Virus record (IMG/VR): IMGVR_UViG_3300032116_000102
Span: 1-64,000 of that record
Reading direction: 5' to 3' (one strand)
DNA length: 64,000 bases
Source: a virus
Below the pieces are notes generated by a model. It made no database searches and was not told the DNA's origin. It saw nothing but the letters and a program-made list of their open reading frames with translations. Below are positions 48,982-57,562 of this stretch, piece by piece (position 1 is the stretch's first letter; every line of letters starts with the position of its first letter). Position numbers and translations under genes: made by a program.

Positions 48982-49836
48982 ATGGTTGCTAAACTGAATA
49001 CATCAGATCCTTGGATTCAAGCCAAAGAAGAGCAACCGGAAGTAATGCGGTCGATTAATCGGACCGCAGCCAGGATAACACTTAACGGAAAACGTCACTA
49101 CACAACTCCGTTACCCACTGGACCTGCACCGTCCGTAACCACTATCATCAGCGAGACAGCTTCCGAAGCAAACAAACGGAAGCTTGAAATGTGGTCGAAA
49201 GCAAATCCAGGTGTCAAAGAACAAGCAGCCGAGCGGGGCACTGCCATTCACTATGGTATGGAGCAGTACCTCAAAGGGAATAAAACGCCGGAAATCAAAG
49301 ATGAATATGCGGACTTTTGGGCTGGCATGCCGGCGATTCTGGATCAATTCCAGGAAATCCTTTGGGCCGAGTCTCCAGTTCTGGATAAGTTTGACTTTAC
49401 TATTGGTGCTGATGACGTTGCTCGCGTCTGGGGTTGTGACGGAGAAGGACGCGCTTGGGCTGGTGCTCCTGATATTATTGCTGTGGCTAACAATAAGCTG
49501 ACGCTTGCTGACTTAAAAACCAGCGTCAAACCCTATAGCCGCAAGTGGCCTAAAGACCTGGAAAAAGGTTCGCCTGAATGGCGTGATCTCCTCGGGGGTC
49601 ATCTTAAATTCAAAAAGACTTGCAAACAACTCGCTGCGTATGATATAGCTATTACCCAGACATTGGGAATAAAAGTTCAACAAGCAGCAATCCTAGTTTC
49701 TACACCAGTAAGAACTCAGGTTTTTAAAATATCACGCAGGTTCTTAGACTCTTTGCATGAAGATTGGTACAAAATTGTTGAAGAGTATTATGCGCAAATA
49801 GAAAATTGCAATGCGTATGACCCTGATCTAATTTAA
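48982..49836 (+). CDS. PD-(D/E)XK exonuclease (Cas4/RecB-type), 284 aa
   Basis: N-terminal PSVTTIISETASE, an ERGTAIHYGMEQYLKG helix and the core GAPDIIAVANNKLTLADLKT (D, then D-x-K) match phage exonucleases of the Cas4/RecB nuclease superfamily, which process DNA ends in replication and recombination. The final 53 codons (49675-49836) are recoded relative to the surviving old copy at 50282-50443. The gene remains intact. Confidence 0.75.
   Translation: MVAKLNTSDPWIQAKEEQPEVMRSINRTAARITLNGKRHYTTPLPTGPAPSVTTIISETASEANKRKLEMWSKANPGVKEQAAERGTAIHYGMEQYLKGNKTPEIKDEYADFWAGMPAILDQFQEILWAESPVLDKFDFTIGADDVARVWGCDGEGRAWAGAPDIIAVANNKLTLADLKTSVKPYSRKWPKDLEKGSPEWRDLLGGHLKFKKTCKQLAAYDIAITQTLGIKVQQAAILVSTPVRTQVFKISRRFLDSLHEDWYKIVEEYYAQIENCNAYDPDLI
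49675..49836 (+). repeat. Recoded copy of exonuclease 3-prime tail
   Basis: 53 codons plus stop, in frame with the exonuclease. Compared with 50282-50443: 46 of 53 amino acids identical, but 47 of 162 bases differ, mostly at third positions and with AT-rich codons. This copy is the one in use. Confidence 0.9.
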
Positions 49837-49839
49837 AAA

Positions 49840-50334
49840 ATGCAAAACAAAGTCTGTACAATTTGCAAAGAATTAAAAGATTTGTCTTGCTTTAGCAAAG
49901 CGGGCAGAAAAGACGCTTTACGTAGTAATTGTAAAACTTGTGACGCTAAAAAGTATAAAGAATGGAAAAATAAAAATAGAACAAAATATCTACGTAGTTC
50001 TAGTAATTCTGGATTAAAAATACGATATGGAATCGGGCTTGAAGAATATGAAAAACTTTTAGCGCAGCAAAACCATAGCTGTAAAATTTGTGGAACAAAA
50101 AAACCTGGCAGAAAAGATGTTAAAAGATTTGCTGTAGATCATTGCCATAAGACAAACAAAATCAGAGGCTTGCTTTGCATGGCATGCAATACTGCAATAG
50201 GACTGTTAAACGAAGACCCAAAACTTTTTGATGCTGCTCAAAACTATTTGAGAGAGCATCGAGCAGACCCTTGGTATGAAAGTACAACAGGCGGCAATCT
50301 TGGTATCGACGCCTGTTCGTACTCAAGTCTTTAA
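49840..50334 (+). CDS. Recombination endonuclease VII-like homing endonuclease
   Basis: 164 aa. Two CxxC pairs (CTICKELK, CKTCDAKK), then CKICGTKKPG, VDHCHKTNKIRGLLCMACN and a GLLNEDP tail reproduce the endonuclease VII HNH fold. The gene is much more AT-rich than the exonuclease. It starts three bases after the exonuclease stop, and its last 17 codons run in another frame over the old exonuclease tail. A homing enzyme is inferred from the duplicated target (see finding). Confidence 0.8.
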   Translation: MQNKVCTICKELKDLSCFSKAGRKDALRSNCKTCDAKKYKEWKNKNRTKYLRSSSNSGLKIRYGIGLEEYEKLLAQQNHSCKICGTKKPGRKDVKRFAVDHCHKTNKIRGLLCMACNTAIGLLNEDPKLFDAAQNYLREHRADPWYESTTGGNLGIDACSYSSL

Positions 50335-50443
50335 GATCTCCAGGCGATTCCTGGATTCCTTACGGGATGATTGGCTCAAGATCGTTGCCGAGTACTACAC
50401 CCAAATTGAAAATTGTGGTGTTTATGACCCTGATCTCATTTGA
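50282..50443 (+). pseudogene. Old 3-prime tail of exonuclease gene
   Basis: Codes in one open frame for VQQAAILVSTPVRTQVFK and onward to DPDLI plus stop, without a start or any upstream part. Its codons look like those of the rest of the exonuclease gene. It is the displaced original end of that gene. The first 53 bases are overlapped by the endonuclease. Confidence 0.85.
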
Positions 50444-50941
50444 TCACTGGAAGCCGTAGTTCATGTTGCTGCCCAGTCCAATATTTGGAGTGGTGCCGAG
50501 TCCAATATTGGGTTTGGTGCCAAGGGCGGAACCGGTTTGTGCAGCAACCGACTGCGAACGCATCTGGTCCAGCATGTTCATGTAGCTGGACTGAGTACCA
50601 GTGCTGCCGCCAAGCTGAGTTGGTTTCGCTGCGCCACTGGGAGTTGGCTTGGTAGGAGCAGGACGCTTGGGCGCTGCAGTTGCACCGGTCGTTGGACGTG
50701 CTCCTGCTTTACCTTTGTTTTCTACTGCGCGACGCACTGGTTTTTCAGCCGGGCGAGCCGCTGGTTTTGGAGTACGTGCAGTAGGTGCCGCAGCTTGGCG
50801 TGGAGCTGGGGTGCCGGCTTTGGCAGTTGGGCGCTTGGCTTCTTGTTTTTTCGTAGGTGCTGGCATTGCTTTCTTGCCTGCTTTATCAACAGCACCCTTG
50901 ACAGGTTCTTTGCGTGCTGCGCCGGTACGCTTCTCTTTCAT
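50444..50941 (-). CDS. Lys/Ala/Pro-rich histone-H1-like protein, 165 aa
   Basis: About 100 residues of KPA/APKR-type repeats (VKGAVDKAGKKAMPAPTKKQ), then a shorter polar end with repeated PNIGLGTTPNIGLG. Basic low-complexity proteins like this bind DNA nonspecifically; a virion or nucleoid role is a guess. Its stop is adjacent to the old exonuclease tail. Confidence 0.6.
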   Translation of the reverse strand: MKEKRTGAARKEPVKGAVDKAGKKAMPAPTKKQEAKRPTAKAGTPAPRQAAAPTARTPKPAARPAEKPVRRAVENKGKAGARPTTGATAAPKRPAPTKPTPSGAAKPTQLGGSTGTQSSYMNMLDQMRSQSVAAQTGSALGTKPNIGLGTTPNIGLGSNMNYGFQ

Positions 50942-50981
50942 GGTTATAAAACTTATAAACTAATTATATCGAAACAACGTT

Positions 50982-51266
50982 ATGTTCAAACTTCTATTCA
51001 AAGACATCATCGATGCCGTAATCAAATGGTGGAAACGCACCTGGTTTGAAGCCAAAATTAAAGCTAAATTGGATATGATCGAGCTTGAAAACCGTATTGA
51101 ATCCGAATTAGAACGAGAAGAACAAAACAAGCCAATCTACAGAGAGCATCCGATTGATCCTGTACTCCAAGCCGGTGAATCCCAAAAGCTGGGTGGAGCC
51201 ATGCAATTGACAGCGCCTTGGTATAAAGATGAACAGCAACAAGATCAGCAAACTGGAGAGTCGTAA
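50982..51266 (+). CDS. Unknown protein, 94 aa
   Basis: Starts MFKLLFKDIIDAVIKWWKRT; basic amphipathic N-terminus then a charged helix and Gln-rich end. Could bind membranes. Overlaps the next gene by 38 bases. Confidence 0.55.
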   Translation: MFKLLFKDIIDAVIKWWKRTWFEAKIKAKLDMIELENRIESELEREEQNKPIYREHPIDPVLQAGESQKLGGAMQLTAPWYKDEQQQDQQTGES

Positions 51267-51396
51267 ACGTCACGCTTGGGATGTGGCGTGCCAGACCGTG
51301 GTGGTCACGAGAGAAGATGTGCTGCAGGTTTATGACCGGTTAATGAAACAATTTGACACCATTGATCCGATTAATGAGTCTCATAAGACTCGCTAA
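51229..51396 (+). CDS. Small protein, 55 aa, ending in a repeat
   Basis: MNSNKISKLESRKRHAWDVA, ending PINESHKTR. Its last codons are the 15-bp repeat (51377-51391) found again after the HNH gene. Possibly a gene whose end was altered by insertion of the HNH cassette. Confidence 0.5.
   Translation: MNSNKISKLESRKRHAWDVACQTVVVTREDVLQVYDRLMKQFDTIDPINESHKTR
51377..51391 (+). repeat. 15-bp direct repeat, left copy
   Basis: AGTCTCATAAGACTC, containing the small hairpin AGTCT/AGACT. The right copy is 51951-51965. They bracket the HNH gene. Confidence 0.7.
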
Positions 51397-51463
51397 TTCC
51401 GGTAAAATTTAAGGACAGCGGTGCGTCAACACCCTGCCCACGGCAACCACTACCACTGGTTAC

Positions 51464-51952
51464 ATGCATAAACTAACTGATTTTAAGGTCTGTCGCAAAG
51501 GCTTGCATCAATACCCTTTAAACCTAAGGCAATGCCCTGAGTGTAGAAAAATAGCTAAAGAAAAATGGTACAAAAATAATAAAGAACTTTGTAAAACATT
51601 TAGAAAAACTTGGAACGAAAAAAATAAACAACAAAGAAACAAATTAAATCAAAAATGGAAGCAAAATAATAAAAATAAAATAAACGCAATAAATTCTAAA
51701 CGTCGAGCAAACAAAAGAAAGGCTGTCCCTGCTTGGGCTGATTTAAAAGAAATATTTAAAATTTATCAAGAGGCTGTAGAGCTCACCAAAAAAACGGGTG
51801 TTAAGCATGAAGTTGATCACATATATCCGCTTCAAAATAAATATATGTGCGGTTTGCACGTACAAGAGAACTTGCAAATTTTAACAAAGAAAGAAAATCT
51901 TGCAAAAGGTAATCGAACTTGGCCTGGGCAGCTTGATTGCCAAAGAGAATAG
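51464..51952 (+). CDS. HNH homing endonuclease, 162 aa
   Basis: N-terminal CPECRK finger, a very Lys/Asn-rich middle (KRRANKRKAV) and a C-terminal HNH core EVDHIYPLQNKYMCGLHVQE with NLQILTKKENLAKGNR. Much more AT-rich than the neighbouring genes. It is bounded by 15-bp direct repeats, and its TAG stop overlaps the right one. A mobile endonuclease cassette is inferred. Confidence 0.8.
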   Translation: MHKLTDFKVCRKGLHQYPLNLRQCPECRKIAKEKWYKNNKELCKTFRKTWNEKNKQQRNKLNQKWKQNNKNKINAINSKRRANKRKAVPAWADLKEIFKIYQEAVELTKKTGVKHEVDHIYPLQNKYMCGLHVQENLQILTKKENLAKGNRTWPGQLDCQRE

Positions 51953-51965
51953 TCTCATAAGACTC
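51951..51965 (+). repeat. 15-bp direct repeat, right copy
   Basis: AGTCTCATAAGACTC, identical to 51377-51391. Confidence 0.7.
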
Positions 51966-52037
51966 ATAACTTAAGGATTGTTTTGAGAGTGCTTTGGTTT
52001 AGGCCGTCTAGGATAAGAAAACAGCGCAAAAACCACC

Positions 52038-52226
52038 ATGAGCACCTACGTCATTGGCGTAGGCGAATGGATGCAGACCCTCTCAAGCCGCATGGAAACT
52101 GCGGTTGATGGGGATCTCTTTGTCCTTCCGTCTGCAATGCACCTTCACGCATACAACATATTGAAAGAAAGCCTTTTTTCAACTCAAGACTTTAAAGTAG
52201 AAGTTCGAATCGACAACCAGGCATGA
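52038..52226 (+). CDS. Unknown protein, 62 aa
   Basis: Starts MSTYVIGVGEWMQTLSSRME; mixed alpha/beta. Overlaps the primase-helicase gene by ATGA. Unrecognised. Confidence 0.55.
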   Translation: MSTYVIGVGEWMQTLSSRMETAVDGDLFVLPSAMHLHAYNILKESLFSTQDFKVEVRIDNQA

Positions 52227-54850
52227 CCAATACCAACCAGCAAGCCCTCAAGCCTGGCGAAATTAAGCTTGATTACATCCCGGTTGACTGGCCCTTGACT
52301 CCCTTGGGTCCAAATAAAGATCCGTATATTGCAGGCTGGCAAAACAAACCACTTAGCCCAAAAGAAATAGAAGATGAGATTCTGAGCGGACGTTGCAAGG
52401 CAATTGGTCTGCTCGGTGGTCCCGTCTACAACCATCCCTACGGTTTTGTCTGGGTTGATGTTGACGGCCCTACCGTCTATCAACTCATCGAAGATCTCTC
52501 GGAACTTCCGTTTGAGCAGGCACTCCCCCCAACACTGACAATCCTCAGTGGAAAAGAGGGGCGTGAGCGTAAATTATACAAATTGTCACGAGATCAACAC
52601 AAACAATTCGTACGAAATAAGTACACCTGGCACTCGGAGGGGCCAAAAGAAAAACTTGAGATCCTCTGGAAGCGGCACCAGGGTGTTCTCATGGGTCTGC
52701 ACCCTGAAACCGAAGGGTATTTCACCGCTCCAGATCAAGGGTTTGAGTGGATCCAGCAGTTGCCTGAGTTTCCGGACTGGCTACTGAATGCCATCGTCCA
52801 GAAAAATGTCAAGCAGGGTGTTCCCGCCAAGGAAACGACACGCATCATCGGTCCTTCCTTTGCCATTAATGCTGAGATTTCCCTTGAGCGGGACATGCAG
52901 CTGGCCTTGGAAGCAATGTGGGGCATGCCACCAGAAGCAACTGATGATTACGACATCTGGATCACGGTTGGTCAGTCGCTTCATTCATTGGATGAATCAC
53001 TGCTCGATCACTGGGATGAATGGTCCCGGCAATCGGATAAATATCAGGATGGTGAATGCCAACGGCGTTGGCTTTCCTTCTCAAAAGGTGGCGGTCGGGG
53101 TGTTGGATCTTTGGTGCACGTCGCCAAGGAGAACGGATGGAAGCCGTCTGAAAATCACAAGGCAATGAATGTGGACGATTCAATGCTTGATCATGTGTCC
53201 AAACTGTTAAACGAATTAGAAAAAGATTTGGGTATGACAAATACTGCAACCGTTCCCGAAGTAGACAGTGCACCCGTTAATCGGTGGGCTGCAACAAGTG
53301 CATACAAAGAAAAAGAAGGGAAAAAACAAAAGACTCGCAATCCATCGTCTGATGTCATTGCTGGAATCCTGCTTCAGGATTACAAAGGGAACCTGCGCTA
53401 CAGCCAAGCTCATGACGCATTCTTCATGTATGAGTACCAGCGGAAGGGTCTTTGGTCTCAGCTGTCTGACTATGAGGTGAAGGGTGACATCAAAGGTCGG
53501 TTGGATGCCATCAAAGAAGGTCTTCTGCACAGCGGCTACTCCATGAATCTGATCTCTGATTTGATGGAGCAATTGAGGATTTCAACTATTTTTGATGATT
53601 GGTATGAAAGCAATGATTATCTGCTCTTTACCAACGGAATCCTGAAAGTTGATACGCGAGAGTTGCTTCCTTTTGACAGGGAAATGCACATCACGCAACA
53701 GCTGCCTTACGAATACGATCCCTACGCCACATGTGAACCCATCATTAAATGGCTCAAGAGTACACAACATGACAGCTGGGGTCGGGTCCAGGTGCTGCGG
53801 GCTTGGTTGCGGGCAGTGCTGTTAAGTCACTCCGACATTCAAAAGTTTGTTGAGATTGTTGGTCCAGGTAAATCAGGGAAGTCCACCTACAGCAACCTTG
53901 CTCACGCACTGGTCGGTGATGACAACGCAATGATCTCCTCGCTAGAGCACCTGGAAAAGAACAGATTTGAAACATCAAACCTCTATAAGAAAAAGCTTCT
54001 GCTCTTTAATGATGTGGAGCGTTATGGCGGCTCGGTTTCAGTCCTTAAAGCGATCACCGGTCGTGACCTGATTCGTAATGAGCGTAAGTTCCAGGCCGGC
54101 AGCCAGAAACCATTCAAGTTCAATGGTCTGGTCATGATCACCGCCAACGAACCAATCCAAACAACTGACCCAACATCTGGTTTAGCGCGTCGTCGCCTCA
54201 CCATTCCTTTTGACAAACCATTCACTGGTAGTTCTGCTGAGCAGCGCACGTTGATTGATATGGATGATCGTGGTCATCCCTTCGGTGAATTTGCTGCTTT
54301 GCTGCCAGGTCTTGTCAACTGGGTCTTGGATATGACTGAGGCAGAGATGCGGGAATACTTGATGGAGACCAATGACAAAGTTGACTTCTTCGCCAAGCAT
54401 CACCGTGAACAGATCCTTAAATCCAACCAGATCCTTGATTGGATGCAGCATTGTGTTGTGTTTGATCCAGGTATTGCCACTCCTGTGGGCCTTGCAAAAC
54501 ACGCGCCAGGTGGTGTCTCCAACCTGTACATCAACTGGGACAAGTGGTTGTATGCCAGCTACTGCGAATTCTCACGTGGTTCAAACAGCAACATCCTTGG
54601 TCGCAGCCGGTTTGAATCCCTCTTGATGGACGTATGTGTGCATCAGCTCAAGCTGAATGTCTATCAATTTAAGAACAGTCGTGGCATGCGGGTTGTCAAC
54701 ATCGCATTGCGAGCATCCGGCCCTAAGTACGAGCAATATCCTTCCCTTGTGGAAGTGGGTCTGAACAAGGAAGAGTGGCGTGCGTTCTATGGGGACATCA
54801 TTGACAAAGCATCTAATGCGACAATGGAAGAGGCTGCTGAAGAACTGTGA
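52223..54850 (+). CDS. Primase-SF3 helicase replication protein, 875 aa
   Basis: N-terminal primase-polymerase-like region with GFVWVDVDGP (about 77-86). C-terminal D5/SF3 helicase: Walker A GPGKSGKST (about 547-555), Walker B LLLFNDVE (about 592-599), VMITANEP sensor and LARRRLTIPF arginine region. It unwinds and primes the replication fork. Single long gene, as in many phages with D5-type proteins. The next gene starts by GTGA overlap. Confidence 0.85.
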   Translation: MTNTNQQALKPGEIKLDYIPVDWPLTPLGPNKDPYIAGWQNKPLSPKEIEDEILSGRCKAIGLLGGPVYNHPYGFVWVDVDGPTVYQLIEDLSELPFEQALPPTLTILSGKEGRERKLYKLSRDQHKQFVRNKYTWHSEGPKEKLEILWKRHQGVLMGLHPETEGYFTAPDQGFEWIQQLPEFPDWLLNAIVQKNVKQGVPAKETTRIIGPSFAINAEISLERDMQLALEAMWGMPPEATDDYDIWITVGQSLHSLDESLLDHWDEWSRQSDKYQDGECQRRWLSFSKGGGRGVGSLVHVAKENGWKPSENHKAMNVDDSMLDHVSKLLNELEKDLGMTNTATVPEVDSAPVNRWAATSAYKEKEGKKQKTRNPSSDVIAGILLQDYKGNLRYSQAHDAFFMYEYQRKGLWSQLSDYEVKGDIKGRLDAIKEGLLHSGYSMNLISDLMEQLRISTIFDDWYESNDYLLFTNGILKVDTRELLPFDREMHITQQLPYEYDPYATCEPIIKWLKSTQHDSWGRVQVLRAWLRAVLLSHSDIQKFVEIVGPGKSGKSTYSNLAHALVGDDNAMISSLEHLEKNRFETSNLYKKKLLLFNDVERYGGSVSVLKAITGRDLIRNERKFQAGSQKPFKFNGLVMITANEPIQTTDPTSGLARRRLTIPFDKPFTGSSAEQRTLIDMDDRGHPFGEFAALLPGLVNWVLDMTEAEMREYLMETNDKVDFFAKHHREQILKSNQILDWMQHCVVFDPGIATPVGLAKHAPGGVSNLYINWDKWLYASYCEFSRGSNSNILGRSRFESLLMDVCVHQLKLNVYQFKNSRGMRVVNIALRASGPKYEQYPSLVEVGLNKEEWRAFYGDIIDKASNATMEEAAEEL

Positions 54851-55197
54851 GCAATGGGCGTCACCTGATCCTCGATCTCTACGATTGCGATAAGGATCTA
54901 CTGGATAATTACGAAGAGCTAGAGCGGTTGCTCCAGGTGGCGCTCAACATGGCGGGTGCAAAGATTCTGCGGGTCTTTGGTGAGAAGTTTCAGCCGCAAG
55001 GCGTGACACTCTTGGCATTACTGGCGGAATCACATGCATCCATCCACACATGGCCCTGTGAAGGTTATTGTGCCATTGACCTTTATACCTGTGGTGATAC
55101 AACCCATACCCATCGGGCTGCCGAATTCTTGAAGACGAAACTAAAAGCGAAGCAATCAGAGGAAAAAGAACTAGTGCGGTCTATAACTCCTCAATAA
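54847..55197 (+). CDS. speD: S-adenosylmethionine decarboxylase
   Basis: 116 aa with GTG start overlapping the previous stop. Makes decarboxylated SAM for spermidine. The processing site LAESHASIHTWP (residues 59-70; cleavage before the first Ser) yields the pyruvoyl enzyme, followed by EGYCAIDLYTCG (72-83). Length is normal for the bacterial short form. speD is a known auxiliary metabolic gene of cyanophages. Confidence 0.92.
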   Translation: MSNGRHLILDLYDCDKDLLDNYEELERLLQVALNMAGAKILRVFGEKFQPQGVTLLALLAESHASIHTWPCEGYCAIDLYTCGDTTHTHRAAEFLKTKLKAKQSEEKELVRSITPQ

Positions 55198-55230
55198 TTC
55201 GTATACTGTTTTCAGTCAATAAACAATTAA

Positions 55231-56502
55231 ATGACTGAAAATAAACCCAAGCTCCTATGGGTGGGTGACATTGTTGCCACCACTGGTTTTGCGCGTGTCA
55301 CTGAAAACGTACTGAGCCGCTTGAAGGATCGGTATGAAATTCATGTATTGGGTTGCAACTGGCACGGTGATTACACTCCGCTGCAGCAGGAGTACTTCAT
55401 GTATCCAGCTGCAAACATGTACCAGAACCAACCGTTTGGTGAGGCACGGATTCGTGAAATCACTGAACGAGTGCGGCCTGATGTGATCTTCACGATCAAT
55501 GACTGCTGGATCATCAACAATCAGTGGAATCAAATTAAAGACCTAAAAGAAGATATTGGCTTTAAGTTTGTCGGCTACTACCCCATGGACTCCTATGGCT
55601 GGTATGGGTGTCTGACGGAGACCATGCATGAATGGGACGCAGCTGTTTGCTACACCAAATTCGGTGCAGAAGAAACGTTGAGTTCTGGAGTGGACCGCCC
55701 CATCTGGGTCATTCCCCATGGCGTTACCGCTGGTCAGTTCTATCCCAAGGACAAGGCTGAGTGCCGGAAGGAACTGAACCTGGACCCCGATGATTTCATT
55801 GTGTTCAATGGGAACAGGAATCAATTCCGCAAACGCATCGATTTAACAATTTCCGCGTTTGCCAAATTTGCAGTTGATAAGCCTGACGCAAAGCTCTACC
55901 TGCATATGGGTCAAAAGGACCAGGGATGGGACATCATGCCTCTCTTCCACCGGGAGATGACCCGTCAAGGGTTGGATCCCAATGGCCGCATCATCATGAC
56001 GACGCCCACTCCGCACGGCCCATCGGTGCCAGTGGAACTGCTCAATACCATCTATAACGTTGCTGACGTTGGTATCAATACCTGCAAAGGTGAGGGCTGG
56101 GGTCTGGTCAACTTCGAGCATGCAGCCTGCCGCGTTGCTCAGGTGGTACCCGATCACACCTCCTGTAAAGAAATCTTTGATGGCTGCGGTCCCCTCATTC
56201 GCAACATCCATGCCGATGTGGATACGAACTTCGGTCGGATCATGCCGTGTCCCGACGACAACCATCTGGCCAGCATCCTGACAGATCTTTACGAAAACCG
56301 GGACAAGCTCGATGACGTGGCACAGAAGTGCTACGACCGCGTCACTGATTCTTGCTTCAACTGGGACACCGTCGCATCTGACTTCAACGATGTGTTCCAA
56401 GAGGTGCTAACCCAGAAGGAGGAACCGCAGATCAAGACGAGCAAGCGGAAGAAGCCGCGCAAAGAAGCTGAGAATAAGGAGTTGGCTGAGGTGACTGCAT
56501 GA
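55231..56502 (+). CDS. GT-B glycosyltransferase, family 4-type, 423 aa
   Basis: Two Rossmann domains: N-terminal LLWVGDIVATTGFARVTENV, C-terminal IVFNGNRNQFRKRIDLTISA and the donor-site CKGEGWGLVNFEHAAC. Basic C-terminal tail (SKRKKPRKEAENK). Probably adds mannose or a deoxysugar to a glycan. Overlaps the isomerase cupin by four bases, suggesting one pathway. Confidence 0.8.
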   Translation: MTENKPKLLWVGDIVATTGFARVTENVLSRLKDRYEIHVLGCNWHGDYTPLQQEYFMYPAANMYQNQPFGEARIREITERVRPDVIFTINDCWIINNQWNQIKDLKEDIGFKFVGYYPMDSYGWYGCLTETMHEWDAAVCYTKFGAEETLSSGVDRPIWVIPHGVTAGQFYPKDKAECRKELNLDPDDFIVFNGNRNQFRKRIDLTISAFAKFAVDKPDAKLYLHMGQKDQGWDIMPLFHREMTRQGLDPNGRIIMTTPTPHGPSVPVELLNTIYNVADVGINTCKGEGWGLVNFEHAACRVAQVVPDHTSCKEIFDGCGPLIRNIHADVDTNFGRIMPCPDDNHLASILTDLYENRDKLDDVAQKCYDRVTDSCFNWDTVASDFNDVFQEVLTQKEEPQIKTSKRKKPRKEAENKELAEVTA

Positions 56503-56840
56503 CCTATGCGGAAGAGCGGCCTTGGGGGACGTTTGAAACGATCTCTTCGGGGCCGACGTACAAAGTCAAACGAATCTCAGTTAAGCCTCAATCGAGACTG
56601 AGTCTTCAGAGGCACGAACATCGCTCGGAACACTGGGTGGTGGTAACAGGTACGGGTGTGATCACCGTGGAGGACGCGGAAATCCTCGCTTCCCCTGGTA
56701 CGACTGCCTTTATCCCCGTTGGTGCCGTCCATCGTCTAGAGGCTGGGGACATAGAACTCGTGCTGATTGAGGTCCAGAGGGGTACCAAGCTGTACGAGGA
56801 GGACATCACCCGCCTTAGTGACGACTACGGCCGCAAATAG
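56499..56840 (+). CDS. Mannose-6-phosphate isomerase-type cupin, 113 aa
   Basis: RPWGTFETISSGPTYKVKRI, SLQRHEHRSEHWVVVTGTG (metal-binding His/Glu), FIPVGAVHRLEAG and LIEVQRGTKLYEEDITRLS follow the type II PMI cupin found alone or at the end of ManC. It would interconvert fructose-6-P and mannose-6-P to feed GDP-mannose. The ManC nucleotidyltransferase part is absent from this window. Confidence 0.85.
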   Translation: MTYAEERPWGTFETISSGPTYKVKRISVKPQSRLSLQRHEHRSEHWVVVTGTGVITVEDAEILASPGTTAFIPVGAVHRLEAGDIELVLIEVQRGTKLYEEDITRLSDDYGRK

Positions 56841-56872
56841 GGGCTAAGGTGCCCCAGGAGACGATCCGGGTA

Positions 56873-56901
56873 GGGAGCTGTTGGACGCGGCTCCCTTTTT
56901 T
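56873..56901 (+). terminator. Rho-independent terminator
   Basis: GGGAGC (56873-56878) pairs with GCTCCC (56890-56895), then six T residues. A second hairpin GGGGC/GCCCC lies at 56840-56855. Confidence 0.85.
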
Positions 56902-57200
56902 ATGCATTGGACACCCCTTTTTTTACGCATTGAATCTCATGTTGAGACTAGTGTGAGGTGCATGAGAACAGAGAATAGGACCCCGCCTACTCCCCCCCTA
57001 AGGCAAATGACACTATGGCAAACGGTGTAATGTTCAAAAGTTCGGAAAGAAAGCAAAGAGAAATAAAACACGTACACTTTGGTCAAGCGGCGTCATTTAA
57101 CTGTATATAAAGAGTAAATTCCCCCATTCTTAGTTTTCTCTGCACACTTGACCTCCCTTGGCACTCCCATTACTATGTTTTTCAACCCCAACGCATCCAA
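56902..57200 (+). promoter_or_regulatory. 299-bp gap with a sigma70-type promoter
   Basis: TTGACC (57148-57153), 17-base spacer, TACTAT (57171-57176), placed 24 bases before the HNH gene. A TATATAA stretch is at about 57103. No gene seen in the rest. Confidence 0.5.
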
Positions 57201-57557
57201 ATGTCCCGCAACCACAAGGAAATGCCGCCCCTCTGGCGTGTCCAAGAGTTGCTCCGACTTTCGGATCAGTACCCCAGTGGCTTGGAGTGGCGCATCAAGA
57301 AGGCATGTAACCCCGCTGGGAGCCAGGCAGGCCGCCTCAACAAGGTCAGCGGCTATTACATGGTCTGTATTGATAACGTCGTCTACCTTGCGCACCGGGT
57401 GGTGTACTACTTACGTACTGGCACCGACCCAATCAACATGGACGTACTGCACGAAGAATCCAATAAGTCCAAAGACAACCGAAAGTCCCTGGTCACCACC
57501 AACAAATACTCAAAAAAGAAACAACCTCACCCTGAGACTCAATTGATACAGCTGTAA
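57201..57557 (+). CDS. HNH endonuclease-like, 118 aa
   Basis: SGLEWRIKKACNPAGSQAGR, GYYMVCIDNVVYLAHRVVYY, then VLHEESNKSKDNRKSLVTTN: the order of an HNH_3-type homing endonuclease, but the usual DH pair reads LH and other core residues are weak, so activity is uncertain. It is followed five bases later by another zinc/HNH-type gene. Confidence 0.6.
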   Translation: MSRNHKEMPPLWRVQELLRLSDQYPSGLEWRIKKACNPAGSQAGRLNKVSGYYMVCIDNVVYLAHRVVYYLRTGTDPINMDVLHEESNKSKDNRKSLVTTNKYSKKKQPHPETQLIQL

Positions 57558-57562
57558 CTGCT

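Noticed and set aside
55843-56400. 185-aa minus-strand frame
   Set aside because: Antisense to a clear glycosyltransferase; composition is that of a shadow.
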